A DNA stretch of 64,000 bases from Hevea brasiliensis. Lineage: Eukaryota; Streptophyta; Magnoliopsida; Malpighiales; Euphorbiaceae. Location: contig NC_079509.1 of NCBI RefSeq assembly GCF_030052815.1, positions 45,192,750-45,256,749 on the forward strand, given 5' to 3'. How positions within the stretch are numbered: the stretch's first letter is position 1; the number at the start of each line of letters is the position of its first letter. This document shows positions 21,460-34,198 of this stretch, piece after piece. Under the pieces are notes generated by a model. The model did no database searches. It was not told the origin of the DNA and saw only the letters and a program-made list of their open reading frames with translations. Both the position numbers and the translations under genes were made by a program.

Positions 21460-22605
21460 TGTAACACCCCCTGCCCGATCTACATATAGCTGAGCAAGGA
21501 ATGCTACATTCTGTGTCGGAGCACCTTATCTTATCTTACTTTATTCCTCTAATAATTGTAATCTCATTATATTTTAAAATCAATTTTATTCTAGGGAGAA
21601 ACTGACGGAGTTTTTCCTATTTTATTACCATTTGGCGTGTTTCATTATTCACCTGTTTAAAATTTTCAACAATAATTTTCAATAGTAAACTCATCCATAT
21701 TCATCATAACTGTCTCATCATTTCAAATATCATTTATGTATTTTAATTCCATATTCATTTCCATACATATACATTCATGCTCAATTCATATATATAAAAT
21801 TATCAAATTCCATTAATTTATATAATATACAAATTAGTTACATAATTTCATCCATTTCGATTTATAATAGCTTACAATCCACATTACATATGAAATAGCC
21901 AATTTATTAATTTACATCATATACATATTAAATACAATTTCATAATTTACATTACAATATAATAAATATATATATATAATGTATAAAATACATTAATATG
22001 ACCTATATGGGTTATATCTACATGCATTGCTAAGAAGGTGACACCTTGGACACTTCTGCAGATTTGGACTCTAAAACCCCAGTTTAATGTCCACTGGGCT
22101 TTATCTTCAGTACTTATGTAAGGAAACAATCCATCACGCTAAGCATTTTTACTTAGTGGTGCAATAATGTAACAAGGAAATAATATATATAAATAAAGAT
22201 AAAAATAGAGCAATATTTGTGTAATCAAGAATTATTTTGATTTTATATGAAAATTTTAAAATTAAATACTTTGTCATTTTTGTTGTTCTTTGGAAGCGTT
22301 TATTTCATAAGTTTACAATAATAATATATATTATACAAAATTAATAAAAATATTGAATTTATGTTTAAACTATCATGGAAGATCCATTTGTAATAATTGT
22401 TTAAGTTATACTTATCTTTCTAGCCTTTACATTGCTTTACTTAACATTTTCTATATATTTTGGATCATTTCATAAAAAATAAATTTTTAGAACTAATCTA
22501 ATTCATTTTAGATCTTTCTCACTCATTTGTTTAGTTTGTAATATTCTTAACTTATTTCACTGCTCAAGTAACCTATGACAGGCTGACTGGACTGGATACG
22601 CGGGT

Positions 22606-22750
22606 TCCTGGCACTGGACACCGTGGTGTCTCGGGCCGTCATACCATGGGACACATAATGTGAACCACATTGCAATCAATATAGCTAGCACTGGACACCG
22701 TGGTGCCTCGGACTGTCATATCATGGGACGCATAACGTCAACCACGTATA
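22606..22750. repeat. Two-copy direct repeat in the solo LTR
   Basis: 'gcactggacaccgtggtgYctcggRcYgtcatacc/tcatgggac' occurs at about 22611 and 22687, a period of about 76 bp, followed by a 'cataa' spacer motif. GC-richer than the surroundings. Confidence 0.7.
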
Positions 22751-23196
22751 CAATCAATATGGCTAAGAAGCCATGGTAACACATAATCGGGCATACAAGC
22801 CATAAATGCGGGTATAAAGCCTTAATAATCGGCATAAAGTCTTACGCAGTACTGCTAAATCAATCCCCTATTGGCATGCCAATTTATCCAATTCGACACA
22901 TAGGTCTAGGCAATATATGGACACATTAGTACCATTAAGTGTTCATATGTTTTATTATTTCATTACATGTTCTATTTATATTTTATCGCATTCTAATTCT
23001 ATTCATGGTAGAAGCATAAATTTTCAAATCTCATTTCTACATAATTTATTCATTCATCATATCATTAATGTTGATTACAATTCACATCAATTGATTTCAT
23101 GTACCATTTGTACTTAAAGCATTTCTCCTTTCTCTCATGATAAGAACAAATGTCCGATTCACACATTCATGTGATTTATTTATTTATTACAATATA

Positions 23197-23225
23197 CATA
23201 TACATATATATATATATATACATAC

Positions 23226-23275
<50 letters not shown>

Positions 23276-23419
23276 GTATGTATATATATATATATGTATG
23301 TATATATATATATATGTATGTATGTATATATATATATATATATATGTATGTATATATATATATATATATGTATATGTATGTATATATATATATATATGTA
23401 TATGTATATATATATATGA
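23197..23419. repeat. TATATG/TA microsatellite
   Basis: Over 200 bp of (TA)n interrupted by TATG units. Frames through it translate as Tyr-Ile repeats on both strands and are not genes. Confidence 0.95.
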
Positions 23420-26104
23420 ATTATTATTCACAATTCAAGAAGTGTTTTGCATACTAAGTATTTATGATTTACATTATTTCCTCTCATGTATCATTTATTG
23501 AGCAAGGTATTATTATTCTATTTACAATGAAAATATAAGTCCTAATGATAGCTTCATCTCATCTATACATTTAACAATTTATTTATGTTAATTATATTTC
23601 ATATTTTAAGTTGTGTTGCTAATGTATTATGAGTTCTAGAATTGAAGACTCAAATTCCCCTAGTAATTTAGTTGAGATGCAGACTTCTTTTGAATATACT
23701 TTCTTCATGGAAGTTGTTTCTTATTGTCTTAAGTTTAATTTCCTTTTTGAATCATCTAATTTGGAGTTTCCTAGCTCTAGTTATGGACAATTTATCAAGT
23801 ATTAGTCTAGTGACCAATACTGTTTCAAAACGGGGTAGATTTTGAAACCCAAATTTGTCAAGCTATTTGGGCTAGTTACAGCCATCATTTGGCCTAGTAT
23901 TCTTTATAGGAGTTGTTCCCCTATGTCTCATGGTTACGCAGATTCAAGAATCACTAAATTTGGGGCTATATAGAGTGAATTATGGCTAATTAACCAACCT
24001 GGACTCCTAACCCAGTCCATGCAGGATTTTAGGTTTAGGTCAGTATTTGCAACTCATATTTGAGATTCTTACACTCAAATTTGAGCAAAGTTTCTAAACC
24101 AAAATTATAGTTCTATTTCTTAAGTTTCCAGACCAATTTGGCTCATCCCAAATGGAGTTTTCTACTGAAAGTTATGGCCTATTTACTATTCGGGTGTCAA
24201 GAGGTCAATTTGTCCAGGTGTAGGAATTTCCAGATTAGGAAGTCCTGACTTCTCCTAGCAACTTTCCTAAGTTGCATTTGTTTCTGGATTTTTGTCAAAA
24301 CATAAAAATTATAGTTCTAGGTCTTATGAAGATTTTGGCTTTTGAATCACTACATTTGCAGTTTTGTGGAGTAAGTTATGACATTTTTGCCACAATTGAT
24401 CGGATTTGTCAATGTCTAGAATTTTCTGGTCAGGTTTTGGTTTTGGTCAGCTTTACTGACCTAACCAGTCTAGCAAATTTGTTGAGTTAGAGACATAATT
24501 TGGCTCTAAGTTCTTCATATAAAATATTCTCCTAGGTCTAAGATTTTCATAAGTTCAAAAATCAGCTCATTTGGAGTTTTCTACATTGAGTTATGCATAT
24601 TTGAATATTTACTATTTATATAATCATTTTTCCAGGTCTAACATATGGTTACTCAGATTCAAGCCAATTTTAAATCACTTTATATTGGGTTTCTGGGCAG
24701 AGTCTCTTAATGAAAAATGTGGCATTATATCCTAAGTTTCATCTTCAATTGACCTCATGCCAATTGGAGCTGTATAGTTCTAGTTATAACCACATTAACC
24801 TACTGGACTCAGAGGTCTAGTATCCCTGTACAAAATAGCACTTCCAATCTCAACATTCCAACTTCACAAACAATTTCAATTCACACTCAATATGCATCAA
24901 TTGGTTAATAATTAACCTTAATACCTCAATTAAACACTCCAGCACCAAAATCCCTAATTTAGTTCAAAACCTAAGCTCCACACATCACCATCTCATACAA
25001 TCACATACCAAATTAACCTATCAACGTATATATTCCTCATACCTAGGCTAGAAGGTACGTTTAATTTCATTTAAGCACCTCAAACCCTCCTTTACTCAAG
25101 CTGGCAGAAATTACAATTCAACATTCATGCATAATTTCTCAAGTTTTTATGCAATTCCTTTCATAATCTACCTAAATTTCAAGATTAGAGAGACTAGAGA
25201 TGGAAAGAAAGATGAAACTTGCACTAACCTTAGTAGGTAGAATTTTCTCTTTGCCAAACTTCACCTTTCTTGCACGTTCTTGGCTGCTAAACACTTCCTC
25301 TAGGTCCAAGGATTCATTTTAGTGTTGGGGTCTTGAGGTAATATGGTGAGGAAACATAGGAATTCAAGCTTGCAAGAAATGGCAATGGAGAAGAACGTGA
25401 AGATGGTTCGGCCAACATAAGGAATAAGGAAGAAGATGACCAAATTTTGGTCTCTTTTAATTTCTTTTATCCTTTTTAAATGTGTTTGTCTAACTCTAAT
25501 TGGTTAAGGATTTCTAATTGCATCACTATGACATCATACATATGTCATAATTAGAATTTAATTTCATTTCATTTTTTTTTTCCTTTCTTCCTTTCTCTAC
25601 TCATTTCTAATTAAATTTTTATCAATATTTCTTCATATTTTATTACATAAATCTCACTTAATTAAATGGACATGTTGGTCAAAAATCAACTCTGAGGGTG
25701 AAATGACTAGAATGCCCTTCTTAGTGCTCATTACATCACAATTGCCCTTATCGATTAGCATGATTTTTCTTGCATTGTCATGACATTTTTATTGTCATTA
25801 ATCTCCATTAATTCTTCAATTTAATCCCAAATATTTATCTCACAGGGTTTCCCCGCGAGTCTGGTGTTAGGAACTGTCTTCACAGTCATTTCCCATTAGG
25901 GTTACCCATCGTCGTGACCTTCGGCTCATTTAACTTAGTTGCACTTCACTTCTTTTATTTTTCCTTAATTTTACTTGATCTTTATTCAATCAATTTATGT
26001 CTCCTTACTCTAGTTTAAGTGTAGTTCCAGACATCCTAACTGTCCGTCATTGGAACAGTGGAATATATGGACTACCTAAAGTGAGGGCGTTACATATACT
26101 CTAA

Positions 26105-27163
26105 GTGAGCCAAGGCATTGTAGATGCCATGGGAAGTCCAAGATAACTTGCCTTGGTTTGCTGTGCCACTAGGTCTAGTTGCTGATATAGCTATAACACC
26201 CTGATTAGTAGATGTTCTGGTTGTTATCCTCTATATCCGAAGTCTTTGAGATGATGGGGGTCTCGTAGCATGCTCATACGTGGCCTAATAGAGAGTGAGC
26301 CCTATGTGTGGTAGAGTATTTATGGTGTAAAAACCATAGTCTCTTAGAATAGTCATGGCGGCCTTAGTGCTAGGGTCTACTCTAAGAGCTCGAAGAAGCC
26401 TCGTGATCAAACGACTATAAAGGAGACACGTGGTCAAGTATCTAAGAGCCATAGACATAGTATGAATCATTAGGACTGGTAAGTTCAAGGGAAACCTCTC
26501 TATAAGATAGTTCATAACAAATATATCAGAATAAGTGAGATTAGACCTTTGACTAACTCTAGGGATGATCTCATGGGTGACTATGTGGTGAACAACTTTG
26601 GGTAATACCCCAAGGTGAGTAGTAGAGAGGCGAACAGAGCCTCCGGTATGGTTACCTTGAGACATAATTCTAACTTGATTTGCTGGAGTAAAATGCTCAG
26701 TGATCCACTGATGAGTGTTAGAGACAAGCTTACTAGCATCGGCGATCCTTATGTGCTTAGATAGATTATTAGGTGTGATAAGAATCCTGCTATGGTTAAC
26801 ATAATTGATAAGAGTTATAGGGTTTGATTATTGCATGGTGTGTAGGTTGGCATAAAAGACTCGCGCTAGGTTATCTTGGGTAGGACTGAGAGTGGTGATA
26901 CGAAAATCCCATCCTTAGGCTATAAAATGCTCTAAGAACCTGAAATAAATGACAGATCCTAGGTCAATGGGCTAGCCAAGATGAACAAAATGTCTAGCAA
27001 AAGTTGTAAACTGCTCAGAGTTCATAGTGACTATAAGGTACTCAAAGGTTGGAGGTAGGTTGGGGACCTCTACTGGATTCTCCCTTAGGTCGTTTGCCAC
27101 TTGCCTTCTTTTAACCCATAGAGAAAAGAAAAAAGAGTGGAGAGATAGAGAAAATGAAAACAC
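26105..27163 (-). pseudogene. Plant-transposon-protein-like pseudogene
   Basis: One reverse frame runs from 27163 to 26285 (about 290 codons) with three in-frame stops, near 26972, 26910 and 26840. The N-terminal part contains 'LPPTFEYLIVTM', followed by a segment of the form 'ARVFYANLHTM' then a hydrophobic, His- and Arg-containing C-terminal half (open 26665-26285, 126 codons). This layout resembles the 'putative plant transposon protein' domain found as an extra ORF in several plant LTR retroelements. Its molecular function is unknown. The downstream continuation is separated by the solo LTR. It is clearly a dead copy. Confidence 0.5.
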
Positions 27164-28500
27164 TACACAAAGAAAACACAGAATAAAGATACCTAAACCA
27201 AGTCAAAGCAGCACAATATAAGCCAAACACAAGAACAGATACTCAAACCAAGGTTAAAGAGGCATAAAACGTCCTAAGGCAAAAAGATTTATAATCAGAC
27301 AGGCATATCAAAACACATATCTTAAAAGCTAATAGATCATGATCACAAGTCATGGACAATATACAAGTCTCAGTATTTTAGCATAACACACAAAACAACT
27401 ATAATAAATCCATCGCCAAGTCAAAAATAGCACAAAGATAGCCAAAGGAGGCATAAGTATAAGATACATAATGATAATATCACAAATCAAGTATAAATTT
27501 ACACATACTTGAGTAGAAAAAGCAAAACAAGATTGTCTCATATTAAAAATAGTAGCTTCAAGTATTTATGTTTCAAAAAACTTCAGGTGATCATATTAAA
27601 AGGTTGATAGGATTTCGAAACACATGCCAAGAGAAAATCCCTATGTTACTAGTATCTAGTGTAGATGAAGGTTTAAAAGTCTCAAAAGCAGAGTACGTTA
27701 GGCATACGTTCATAATAAATATATAGTTGGATCAAGACAAAATAGAGTTTTAAGCACAGTATGAAGACATAACATTATATATATTCGAGTCACGGAGAGT
27801 CTCAAAAGAGAGACATGTTCATACTTGGGTTCAAAAAGCAAAGAAAAGAGAGAGAACACTTGAATAGTTTTGCAAAGGACACAAACATATAAAAGTGAAA
27901 CCTTTGATGCATGTGAGGTCCATTAGCAGAATATAAAGATGACATAAAATTAGAAACTTAACAAATTACAAAAGTGCACATTTAATCATGAAAAAGAATT
28001 TTGGATTTTATGAAAATGTATTCTTGTGGAGGCATTTCAAAGCAATGGTCTCAATTTTGGTTTGGCGTATGAGTACTTGTAGTTGAGAGAGAAAACCAAG
28101 TTTGCCATACATAGCAAGAAGATTTTAGTAAAAGAAAGTGCCAAAGTAATGTATAGCTCATGTGCAAGAGCTTAAAAGAAACAATTTCATTTTAAAAAAT
28201 TATGGTTCAAGAATAATCAAAGAATTACTAATAGAACTCGCATTGCAGCAAACTCAAAAGATTTTCAAACTAAAGAGATTTTGATTCTAAACAAATAACC
28301 CTAGAATTTGACTAAGCACACAAGACTAAGTGCATAGTCTAAGCATGGATATACAAAAAGTACACTATTATGTGATGTGCCTTGGTGAGGGAAGAAATAA
28401 CTCAATCAAATTGAGCAAAGGATATTAGAATTAAGAGAAAGAAACAAAAAAACTAACATTAAATAAATAGGGAATAAGTAAAAATTAAGCAAGAACACTT
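27164..28500. other. Noncoding leader-like DNA of the same decayed element
   Basis: A-rich on the forward strand. No ORF with recognisable content (the 63-codon frame at 27541-27350 is hydrophobic and unsupported), and no RNA gene or repeat. Confidence 0.4.
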
Positions 28501-29625
28501 GAAACGCAAGAATAGAATTCTGTTGGATTGTTACTCTTTCGGTACTTTCTTGTTTAACTTGCAACAAAGTAAAAAATAAAAGACAAAAGAAAATCTTTTT
28601 ATAGTTTTGATGTTTTTGAATTGAATTAAGAATAAAACAAGAAAGATAAAAGGATAAGTAGAAGAGAAAAATTCTTTGATAAGTCTAGAACACCACAAAG
28701 AACTCAATCTTCAAAGGTAGACGCCACACAAGGAACCTTGTGATAAGTCAAGTAATTCACCATAATCGCAACTGATTGATAAAAATTAAAATTGACAGCA
28801 CTCTGCTAAGCTTTCTCTTCATTCTCTAAATTATGTAAAAAATTACATAGGTGAGCCTATTTATAGGGAAAGTTAAGAAATTAAAGAAGAAAATTATAAA
28901 AAAACTAATTAGGAACTAAAAGAAATATAAGTCTGGATAAATCTTAATAGAAATAAGAAAAGAAAAGTCAAAGATTCCTAATTAATAAAATGCTAGTCAA
29001 GATCTGTCAAGATAGTAATAATCTTTCAAGATTGTATTTGGAATTAATAAGTCAAAATTCATCCATATTGTTGTTGGCCACAATTCTTGAAGATCTTAGA
29101 GAATATTTGGTATTCAAAAAGATGCCAAAGTGACTCTTAACCCATATAAGAATATAAAGGACATAAAAAAAATACTAAAATCTCCTCAATGGGGCTTCCA
29201 AAAGTGAAGAAATAATAGGATATTATGGAACCATGAATTTAGAAGAATAAAGGCCTAACTTTTATGCATTAAAAGGCTCATAATAAGACAGCCCAATGTA
29301 CGCCCCAATGACGTGCTCCATTTGGGCCTAATTTTTTTTTTTTTTAACTCCAAATAGGCTTAATTGCTTTGCTTTCACTAAGCCCATGCAAACATAATGA
29401 AAGGGGAATTTCTATGGTTACTTTGGTTAAAATAAAGTAAATTTATTTTGTCTTCAAAAACCAATAAATAATTGGCATGTAGTATTTTTAATCAAAAAAT
29501 AAAATATAAAAAATTAAATTTACTATAACATGTCACCCACTAAATCTAACAGATAATTTATGAAATATGGGAAATGTTAAAATAACAAAAGTAATATAAA
29601 AATTACACGCACCCATATACTTTAC
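28501..29625 (-). promoter_or_regulatory. Possible LTR/promoter sequence, reverse
   Basis: On the reverse strand CCTATAAATAGGCTC lies at about 28868-28854, a good TATA box in a CT-rich context, with 'gtgacagcactctgctaagc'-like leader downstream. No TG...CA pair or duplicate copy was found. The rest is AT-rich and otherwise empty. Confidence 0.3.
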
Positions 29626-30491
29626 GAAAAATAATATTATTTTACAAAAATATTGTGAGTTAAGTTAAATTACATTAGAGCATTACAGTTTATGCAACAT
29701 CTTAAAATTTGCTATAAAATAGTATAATTTTAATTAAAATAAAAATGTTTAAATATGAAATGTTAGATGATAATATTTTATTTAGTTTTATTTATAATTA
29801 ATATTTTTATAATATTATAAAAAAATATTATATATGTGTTTTATTTTACGTGAAACAAGTTTACATTTTTCATTAAGTTAGTCAATCTTTTGTAATTAGC
29901 TACTTTAAGGAAAATAGTATCATTTTATAAAAATATTGTGAGTTATGAAATTACATTAAAACATAACATGTTCTGAAGATCTCAAAATTTACTATAAAAT
30001 ATTATAATTTTAATTAAATTAAAAGTTTTAAATGTGGAATGTAAGATAATAATATTTTATTTAGTTTTATCTATAATTGATATTTTTATAATATTATCAA
30101 AAAAATATTAAATATGTATTTTGTTTTACATGAAACAAGTTTACATTTTCCGTTAAGTTAGTCATTTTTTCATAATTAACTACTTTATGAAAAATAGTTT
30201 TATTTTATGAAAATATTACAAGTTAAGTTGTAAAATTTCATTAAATATAACATTTTTCATAGCATTTCAAAATTTGTTATAAAATATTATAATTAAAAAT
30301 TTTAAATGTGAAATATTAGATGATAATATTTTATTTTGTTTTATCTATAATTAATATTTTTATAATATTATCAAAAAAATATCATGTATGTATTTTATTT
30401 TACGTGAAGCAAGTTTATATTTTCTGTTAAATTAGTTAGTTTTCTATAATTAAGTACTTTAAGGAAAGTAATATCATTTTACGAAACTTGT
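29626..30491. repeat. AT-rich tandem array, about 280-bp unit
   Basis: Three units starting at about 29626, 29910 and 30189 and the beginning of a fourth at 30464 (periods about 284, 279 and 275). Each starts 'gaaaatagtatcattttataaaaatatt' in slightly different form and ends 'gtttacatttt...gttaagttagt...taattaactacttt'. Units have diverged but align along their length. The Athila-like element begins inside the fourth unit. Confidence 0.8.
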
Positions 30492-32211
30492 TGCACTCAT
30501 TTCATATAGGCATTTTAGGATAGTTTTGTATCTATTTTATCCTTATATTTTAGTATATTTTATGTTTTTAATTTTATTTTAACTTATTTGTTAACTTTAG
30601 TTATTTTATATTTGATTTTTATAATTTTGTTATTTTTAATAGGTTTCGTGGTAAATTGAAGGTCAATGAATGCATTAGAAAGTGATTTGAAGAAATTTGG
30701 AGCCCTTTAAGCATTGAGAAAAGTTGAAGAAATCAACCTTAGAAAATTAAGTTGGCCGAAATTTGCTTGAGATCTTGCTTATGATATTACTTAGGATATG
30801 TTATACTGTTTAACCTAAAGCCTGGGGCAAGTCGCAGGTGAAGCGCTGCTTAATTCCAACATATTCAGAGTTTTATTCTCTAAACTTGTCAAGATTTGCT
30901 CGGGGTACTGCTTGAGATCCTGCTTAGGGTAAGCGACAGTACTTAAGGCACAACTTAGGTCAAGCTAGAAGTCAAGCATGAGCAGAAAAACTCATTTTAA
31001 CACAAACCTGTCGAGATTTACTGAGGGTCTGATTAACCTTAAGCAGATAGGGCATACAGAAGCTGAAATTTGCTGAAGATGTTGCTTAGGGTAAACAATA
31101 CCCTAAGCAGACTGCTCAAAACGTGGAAAACTCTGCTGACCTAGACATTTTTACACCTCATCTCCTATCCACTCCTTGGCTCTTATCCATTTTTAGGGGA
31201 ACTTTTGGGACTATATAGAAGTATTATTTTTTAGTTTTTGCCATAAGAAGTAACAACAAGAAAGAAAGGAAAAAAAAGGCACAAAAATAGAAGGAAGGAG
31301 GACGCCATCAATTCTGAAGAAAATGAGCCGCTGCTGCTATTTCTGGAAGCTTTAGGATTCAGAGTTTTGGGTTTTTCTACCTGGGTTGTTCTATTTTTAG
31401 TCCTCTTATCATGTTTTTCTTTACTTTTCTATTAATTTCTCTTATAAATACCAACATGAGTGAGTAGAATCTTTAGATTTCAAAGTTGGGAAACATGTTT
31501 TGGATTAATTTGTAGATTTAAACTGGTTATTTCCATATTTTATATAAATATGAGTTTTGATTCTTTCCTTGTGTGCCTAATTTACTTGTCTAATGTTGGT
31601 ACCCATTGGGTATTATGTTAATATTTGATTGAATGACCGAAAAGTGAAGATCATTGATAGATAATCAAGAATTAGAACTTAAAATCACCTAGATTTAGAA
31701 ATAAACTAGAGATTTAAGAGGATTTATTGATTGGTTACAAAACTTAATGCGTTTTAAGTTAATAAAATATCGTACAAAAGTAGGTTTGGTTTTTTTAAAA
31801 TACACTTTGATTTGCTTGAAAAAGATATCAAAGGAATATAGGATCAGTCACCTTCAAACTCTATTTTCCTTTAAAATTGGAATAACCAAGACAAATCCCA
31901 ATTAATTTATACATGAACCCCTAACTCTGAAATCATTTTACTATTAATTAGCATTTAATTTCAATTGCCTATCAATTTAGTTCAACTGTATCTAGATTTA
32001 GATTTTATTTGCTTATTCTTTACCTATTTTGTTTAGATTTATCAATTTTTTCTTGTTCATTTACATTTACATCTTACTTTCATTGATCATTAGCCTAAAT
32101 AATCGCTTTATTCATAGTTTGATACTCAAACGGTAAATCCTCGTGGGAACGATACTTGATTGACTACTTTATTACTTGATATGATTCGTATACTTACGGA
32201 CTCACGCATCA
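30492..32211 (+). repeat. 5' LTR of the forward Athila-like element
   Basis: TGCACTCATTTC...ACGCATCA, 1720 bp. It contains several 'gcttagggtaagc/aaccttaagc' motifs (30770-31130), and an 'actatatagaa' TATA candidate at about 31210. Confidence 0.85.
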
Positions 32212-32217
32212 AGTTTT

Positions 32218-32235
32218 TGGTGCCATTGTCGGAGA
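32218..32235 (+). other. PBS (tRNA-Asp type)
   Basis: TGGTGCCATTGTCGGAGA, 6 bases after the LTR. Matches the Athila/Tat tRNA-Asp-type consensus with few changes. Confidence 0.85.
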
Positions 32236-32362
32236 TTTGATTTTTGTTTTGTTTAATATTGAACAATTATTTGTTTGGTTAATTTGGGTATTTTATTTTT
32301 AATTTCTTTTACCATTTTACTTTGAGAAATTGTTTATTTTGTTTTCCAAGTACTTTTATTTT

Positions 32363-33720
32363 ATGAGAAGGATAAAAAGTGAAGAAATCAATTTATTCTT
32401 TGATCCAGAAATAGAAAAGATAGCGAGAGCTTTAAGAGCAGAAGCTAGAAGGAGAAAAGCTGAATTTAGAGCTCAACAACTATAACGAAGAGCACAAGAG
32501 CAAGAGCAACCGCAAGAAGAAATGGCTAACAACAACAATAACAACCGTTCTATGAAGGATCATGCCTATCCTAACATTGGAGATTTCATGCCAAGTATCA
32601 CAAGACCAATAGTAGAAGCTAATAATTTTGAATTAAAGCCTGCACTCTGTCAGATGGTATAACAATCACAATTTGGGAGAAGTCCAAGTGAAAGTCTACA
32701 TGTGCATGTGGCACACTTTCTTGAGATCAGTGATATATTGAAGATAAATGGAGTTTCTGATGATGCAATTTGACTCAGATTATTCCCTTTCTCTTTGAAG
32801 GACCGAGCTAAAGAGTGGTTACATTCTTTGCCACCGGGTTCTATCACAATATGGGATGAACTTTCTCAAGCATTTTTAGCTCAATATTTTCCACCAAGCA
32901 AGACAGCTAAGCTGAGAAATGAGCTAACTTTTTTTAAACCTAGAGATGATGAGAGCTTGTATGAAACATAGGAGAGATACAAGGATTTGCAAAGGAGGTG
33001 TCCACACCATGGGATTCCTAAGTGGATGCTTGTTCAACACTTTTACAATGCAGTTTCAACAGCTATTAGAAGTACAATTGATGCATCTTCTGGAGGTGAT
33101 CTTATGAAGAAATCTAAAGATAAAGCTTTTTCTGCTCTAGATAAAATTGCTTATAAAAACTATCAGTGGAGTTGTGAGAGGAATGAGATAAAGAAACTAG
33201 TTGGTATATTTGAGTTTGATGCCATGAATATGATTAATGCTAAGTTTGATGCTTTGACAAGGAAGATGGACAAGCTAAGCATGAAAGTAGATTCTTCAGT
33301 TGGAGGTTCAAGTAATTCAGTAGATGTTGGAGCTACAAATATCAATTGTGCAACTAATTTTCCTACATTTGGTCAAGACTTTTCAAGTGAACAAGTGAAT
33401 TATGTGGGGAACTACAATCAAAGACTAAGTGGTAACCCATTTTCTGTAACTTATGATCCAGTATGAAGAAACCATCCTAATTTCTCTTGGGGAGGTAAAC
33501 AAGGACAACACCAGAATTTTCAGCAACCTTCTGGGTATCAATAACATCAGAATTTTCAGCAGAATAGAGGTCCTCCTCCTGGAATTCCTAAGCCTCAAAA
33601 TGCACCTGCTCCACCATAGCCACAATAACCTCCACCACAACAAGCACAACCAGACGAGACAGCTACATTGGAAGCCATGATTGAAACTCTAATAGCAAGC
33701 CATCAAAGTTAATAAGATAT
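32363..33720 (+). pseudogene. gag of the forward Athila-like element
   Basis: ATG at 32363. A basic, coiled-coil-like N-terminus comes first, then the capsid-like gag core ('FSLKDRAKEWLHSLPPGS' near 32785; 'RCPHHGIPKWMLVQHFYN' near 33000), and a Gln/Pro-rich C-terminus ending near 33720. The segment 32987-33466 is open for 159 codons. In-frame stops interrupt it at about 32482, 32660, 32772, 32970 and 33464; in each case one transition would give Gln, Arg or Trp. No zinc knuckle is visible. Gag would form the particle shell; this copy cannot be translated whole. Confidence 0.8.
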
Positions 33721-34198
33721 GATTCCTTAATTAGCATCTAAAGTGGATTAAATGGCAACACATAACAAGATGTTAAAGAATCAAATAGCTCAACAGGCTA
33801 GCTCCTCAAACAACAAAGCATTTAGGAAGCTTCCTAGCCAACCAAAAAAATTCAAGGGAGCATTACAAAGCTATTACATTGAGAAGTAGAAAAATATTAA
33901 AGAGTGGAGATAAAAAGATTGAAGAAAAAGTTGAAGAAGAGAAAAATAAAGAAGGAGATGAAAAAGCGAAAGTTGAGGTTAGAGTTAAAGTTGACAAAGA
34001 GAGCTCAGTGGAAAAAAAAGGAAGTAAGAGAAAGAGAGTGAAGAGGAAGAACCTAAATATGTAGCACCTAAGGCTTACGTGCCACCTTTACCATTCCCAC
34101 AAAGATTTCAAAAAGCAAAGTTAAATAAATTTGGGAAGTTTTTAGAGGTGTTGAAGTCTTTGCATGTGACTATTCTTTTCACTGATGCCTTAGCATAA
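33721..34198 (+). pseudogene. gag-pro linker
   Basis: Lys/Glu-rich degenerate linker between gag and protease. The reading frame changes at least twice around 33890-34040, where AAAG-rich tracts lie, and then continues into a 'LPFPQRFQKAKLNKFGKFLEV' type segment that in Athila precedes protease. Confidence 0.6.

Larger units (their letters stand above)
21460..26094 (-). mobile_element. 4.6-kb solo LTR, reverse orientation
   Basis: Ends TGTAACACCC...GCGTTACA with a perfect 5-bp TSD TATAC (21455-21459 and 26095-26099). It has no internal region, no second LTR and no ORF beyond microsatellite frames. Read in reverse, the first 250 bp resemble the forward LTR starting at 39970 ('ACTGTTCC.GTGACGG', 'GGAACTAC', 'CGATGGGTAACC'), so the two belong to related Ty3/gypsy families. 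Solo LTRs arise by recombination between the two LTRs of an element. I cannot exclude a non-autonomous element with undetected short LTRs. Confidence 0.8.

Noticed and set aside
23137..23501. Several overlapping ORFs on both strands with Tyr-Ile repeats
   Set aside because: They are translations of a TATATG/TA microsatellite.
24272..24490. 72-codon forward ORF
   Set aside because: Inside the solo LTR, no domain, no context for a gene.
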